Shown here: positions 60,560 through 64,000 of the stretch, in pieces
How the letters are laid out: every line of letters begins with the position of its first letter
Numbering within the stretch: position 1 is the stretch's first letter
NCBI GenBank assembly: GCA_964007475.1
Contig: OZ023273.1
Coordinates: 134,575,308 to 134,639,307, forward strand
Reading direction: 5' to 3'
DNA from: Hybos culiciformis
Taxonomy: Eukaryota > Arthropoda > Insecta > Diptera > Hybotidae
Length of the DNA: 64,000 nt
The notes under the pieces: model-generated
What the model saw: only the letters and a program-made list of their open reading frames with translations
Databases searched by the model: none
Told to the model about the DNA's origin: nothing
Made by a program: the position numbers and the translations under genes

Positions 60560-61510
60560 ATTTTAATTGAAGAACAGGTGAAATGAATAAAATAAAAGGG
60601 GAGAAATGTCTTTATAACTTAAAATCTTAGGGAAGATATTGTTTTGAGAATGAGTTTTTTTTTTTAAATAGAATTAATCTTTAAAATTATGTTGGAAATT
60701 GTGAAATTGTTGTATATTTCTATGGTTATTTTCTGAGCCTTCGGCTGCAAATTCACAATACTATTCGCAAGGACTTTGACAGATAATTCATTTATATTTT
60801 AAAATCGTTTATAAACATGTAAACATGTAATACATGTAATTTTTCTTTTGTCCATTTAACAGTGGTTCTGTACATTGTTTCTCGAGATGAAGTCTTGTAA
60901 ATATATTCTCATCTTTTTTAAAAAATTTACTGCATCAAGTGATATCGACCCACCATTAAGTTTTAAGTGAAGCTTATTAACATTTTCAGGTAAAATATGA
61001 AATTTAAATTCTTTGTCGTGTTTATCGTTGATAGTTATTTTGTAATGTTCCCTAACAACTTTGATTTAATTTCATAATTTTCATCTAACTTAAATAATTT
61101 TAAATGTTCAACATTTTCAAATACATGGTGATAAAGTGGTTGAAATTGATTGCCCTTCATCCAATTCAAAAATACACCTGATGCGGTATTATGTGAATAT
61201 GCAGGTTTGCTTCCTGAAGCTAAGATGTTTATCCCCGTTGCATAAATGAATTTGTAAAATACTAGAACAAATTAATGGAAATTTTTGGCTACAGCTAGGA
61301 AATAAGTTAATAAAATTAATTAATAAATTAAGTATGGAAATCGTTTTTTAAAGTAGTTGTAGTAAACACAAGTCATAGATATCAATTCATGTATCCATTT
61401 TCATCTAAGTTAAGTTTTTACTATTTAATGTATCAACTATCAATATCTCTTTTATATAAGTAAATATAAGCCTTTTTTTATCTTAATATAAACAACCTTT
61501 GACAGCTTGA
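60560..61510. repeat. Partial duplicate of the galectin locus
   Basis: Aligns in the same orientation with 39600-41930. The shared parts are the 3' flank (CAGGTGAAATGAAT, ATAGAATT), the final exon, and the upstream leader (AAGTTTTTA..CTATTTAATG at about 61414-61432, matching 41807-41835). The stretch with exons 1-3 and their introns (about 1.4 kb) is deleted in this copy. Confidence 0.8.
60835..61263 (-). pseudogene. Galectin pseudogene (last-exon remnant)
   Basis: On the minus strand this region is closely related to exon 4 of the gene at 39968-41820. It shares VFLNW, KLFKLDENYEIK, HYKITIND and ILPENVNKL segments. It is broken: one base is missing in the AAAATC run before the VDGEH equivalent (near 61065), extra bases occur near 61185 (GATGCGGTATTATGTG), and there are further shifts near 60925 and 61215. 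It also has an insertion relative to the parent after NW.KGNQFQ. The start codon region is deleted (about 10 bp lost at 61423), and exons 2 and 3 are absent, so no product is expected. Many segments keep reading-frame similarity, so decay may be recent. Confidence 0.8.
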
Positions 61511-62993
61511 ATTTATCAATTTTCAAAAAACTTTTTATTAATTTCTTTTTACTGCGATTTCCATGAATCCAATAGAAATCGATTTTCCATAATATCAATT
61601 CCAGTAGAATAATATCAATTTTTGGCTGAACTGAAAATAAGATTAGATACTTAACAATTCCTACAAATCAATGAAAATAATAGTAAATATAGAAAAAAAT
61701 GATAATCTAAAATTGTATAATTATGTTTTTCCAATCAATTTTTTACATATCAGTTACGTTTTTCGGTTATTAATTTTATTTAAATGGCCAGATTGAAAGC
61801 ACCATATAAAATATATAGGTATTTTTATGTGTTGAAAATAATTGAAGCTTTTCTTTTACTATGATTTATTGTATCCATTCAAATTAATTTTAAAAATTCT
61901 ATTTATAAATTATAATAATAAAAATATATAATTTAGATTTGCACACGTAATCAATCTTATTCTCACCTGGTCATTTAATATTGTTTAGTTCAGTTTTTAC
62001 ACCTGCAAAACATACAATACCTAACTGTGCTAGTTCTGTAGATTATTTTTTTCTTAGCTTAAACGTGAAAATTGATTTAGTGAAAAATCAGAATTAACAT
62101 TGTTTTATGTAAAATCATCATCAACATCAAAATGATGATAATATAACATAATATAATATGGATAATGATTATTTCAATTTGAATTTAAAACTTTGATGAT
62201 GATGAAAAAAAAAAAAAATTGTTCTGATTTTATTATGATGAGAACTAAAAAAAAAAAAAAAACCATAAAACCATTTTTATTCTTGATTTGAAATTTCTTA
62301 ACAAATTAAGCATAAAATAGATGCAATGGAATTCGATATAAGAAAAAATAAAATTAAATAGTTCAATGGAACTTAATTTTTTGACAGCTTGCAATAAAAA
62401 AAAATACATGATGTAGCTGTGACCATTCTAAGCAAAAAAAAAAAGTCAATTATCTGTACATTTATCCTAAATTTAAATTAGACTTAGTTATATAGCATAA
62501 CGACGGAGAATTTTTTTTGTATTCTGGTGATGAATATTGTATAAGGCGCATATAAAATATTCAGATTAAGTAAGTACTTAATAAAAAATTAGAAATTGTA
62601 TGTTCAATCAATATTAATATAAGAAAATAAATAATTTATTATAATATAAATTAATTTTTTAAACTATATTTTGCTAGGATTTTGTTCTTTAATTCAAATT
62701 TTCCATATTGATTTATTTTTAAAGCCGATTTCTTTATAACCACATATGTATATATAAACTTAGCTGCTTTAGGAAAAGAGAAATACTTGATACGTCTTCT
62801 CAATATTTGTCCAATTCAATGTTAATTTATTTATTTATTTCAACCATATTTTAACAAAATTAGAACTAATAAATTACTAATACATTAAAATTGCGAATTC
62901 AATTGCTTAAATTAATCTGTAGAAAATAGAAATACATTTAGGAACAAATTTCTTGTCATTAGAATATTGTCCCGCCAGGTATTAATGTTTTGA
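61511..62993. other. AT-rich DNA, no supported gene
   Basis: Upstream side of the galectin pseudogene. The kappaB and GATA sites present at the intact locus are not found here. Otherwise only A/T-rich sequence, with an ATCATCA-type stretch near 62116-62135. Confidence 0.55.
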
Positions 62994-63117
62994 TTATTCT
63001 TCAGCAAAATTATGTGCAGATACTTTTTTTTTCTCTGGCAATAAGAAATTTTGTACGAAAATGTATCTTAATATAAAATTTTGCGCGTGACGAATTTGAT
63101 TAGATTCACATACTTCT
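62994..63117 (-). CDS. Weak candidate terminal exon
   Basis: Forty open minus-strand codons end in TAA, with REVCESNQIRHAQNF near the start and VSAHNFAEE at the end. The start of the frame has only a weak acceptor-like GAG. GC content is slightly above background. Frames of this length are common by chance here. The family is not recognised. Confidence 0.15.
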
Positions 63118-64000
63118 CGTTAAAACAGTATTATTTTACGAATTATTAAATTATATAATTTTTAAAAAAGTTTTATCTTATCAGGATAATCTAAAACATT
63201 TGTTTATAATTTATTTTATTATTTTTTTTTTTTTTAATTTTATTTCAAAATTTAATTGAGATAATTACATAATTACATGAAAAAAAAGTAAATAAAATAT
63301 TGACCTAAAATTGGATACCATTTTACCTTACGATTTGTTCGAAGATAAGCTTGAGACCTTAGTATGTACAATTGTAATTTAACACATAATTATTGTTTAC
63401 ATACCTAAAAAGTGTACACTGATCAGCATGATATTAATAAAACTTTTGGCGAACAATTTTTATATTCGGAAAATTCATACATTTTGTCTTGTGCCTGGTT
63501 AACTTTATTTATATCAGTATTTTTCTTCAATTAAATTAAGGCTTTTGGGTTTCAGGTTTGTATTATGATCAATTGAGGTAAAAAATTAGAATAAAAGTCA
63601 AATAATATAAATAAACTATATTTTAATTCAAAATATTCAAGCCGATTGGTTTCAATCGATCTGGAAATTTATCAAACTCAATATTTTCATAATTCTCGGT
63701 TTTTGAATTTATGTAAATAAAAAATAAAATATATAATTTAAAAATTATTACTCTTAACCGAGAATAATTTTATACATATATGTACATTAATATTTCGTTT
63801 CAAACCAGTGAATTTGAAATCAATTTGTGAAAATTATGCGCAAGAAGTTATTTATATAACAAAATCAAACCTTACAGGCTTTTATCATGTTTTTTTTATG
63901 TATTCTTTTATTCTGTTAAAAAAAAACTTTTAATTATGATTTTTGTTTCTTAGTAGTATCGTTAAAAAAACATATTTTTTTTATGAAATTATGACTTTTC
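63118..64000. other. AT-rich DNA, no supported gene
   Basis: Homopolymer-rich AT sequence to the window edge; no feature recognised. Confidence 0.6.

Overview
The window looks like nuclear DNA of an arthropod, most probably an insect. It is extremely AT-rich (about four-fifths A+T by eye), full of A/T homopolymers and TA microsatellites, and very gene-poor. Genes are split by GT-AG introns. Several mobile-element remnants are arthropod-like: an R1/I-clade type CCHC Gag fragment, a possible Penelope-like element, tRNA-derived SINEs and many foldback/TIR elements. One gap of exactly 200 N (38432-38631) marks a scaffolded assembly. I cannot name the species. No bacterial operon, CRISPR array, rRNA or intact tRNA gene was seen.

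Layout. 1-27 kb is mostly featureless AT-rich DNA with a few short coding-like islands and diverged tandem repeats. 27.1-28.4 kb holds a two-unit tandem duplication; each unit carries a roughly 210-bp foldback hairpin, and a TIR element has inserted in unit 2 while unit 1 preserves the empty site. 32.2-33.1 kb holds a near-perfect long inverted-repeat element and a GGAAAA/TTTTCC-rich repeat. 36.5-39.6 kb is a GC-richer mosaic: a TIR element, a Penelope-like remnant with a promoter and a hammerhead-like motif, an R1-like zinc-knuckle fragment, one intact exon of an alpha-1,4-glycosyltransferase (A4GALT-like) gene, the gap, and a degenerate DNA transposon.

39.97-41.82 kb (minus strand) is the best gene: a four-exon, 199-residue galectin-like protein that unusually has a signal peptide. 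Its start-proximal region carries two TATA boxes, with a perfect kappaB-type site and a GATA site directly upstream, which suggests a secreted lectin under Rel/GATA (immune) control. About 20 kb away, at 60.6-61.5 kb, lies a broken duplicate that lost the start codon, exons 1-3 and the kappaB site.

45.4-45.7 kb and 49.0-49.3 kb hold two small putative minus-strand genes. 48.18-48.93 kb is a nested structure: a 26-bp perfect-TIR transposon with subterminal AACGAA-type repeats, into which a tRNA-derived SINE with a very long A-rich tail inserted, leaving a 9-bp target-site duplication. The rest, 49.3-60.5 kb and 61.5-64 kb, is largely featureless. Short open frames are expected in hundreds by chance at this composition, so uncertain exons carry low confidence.
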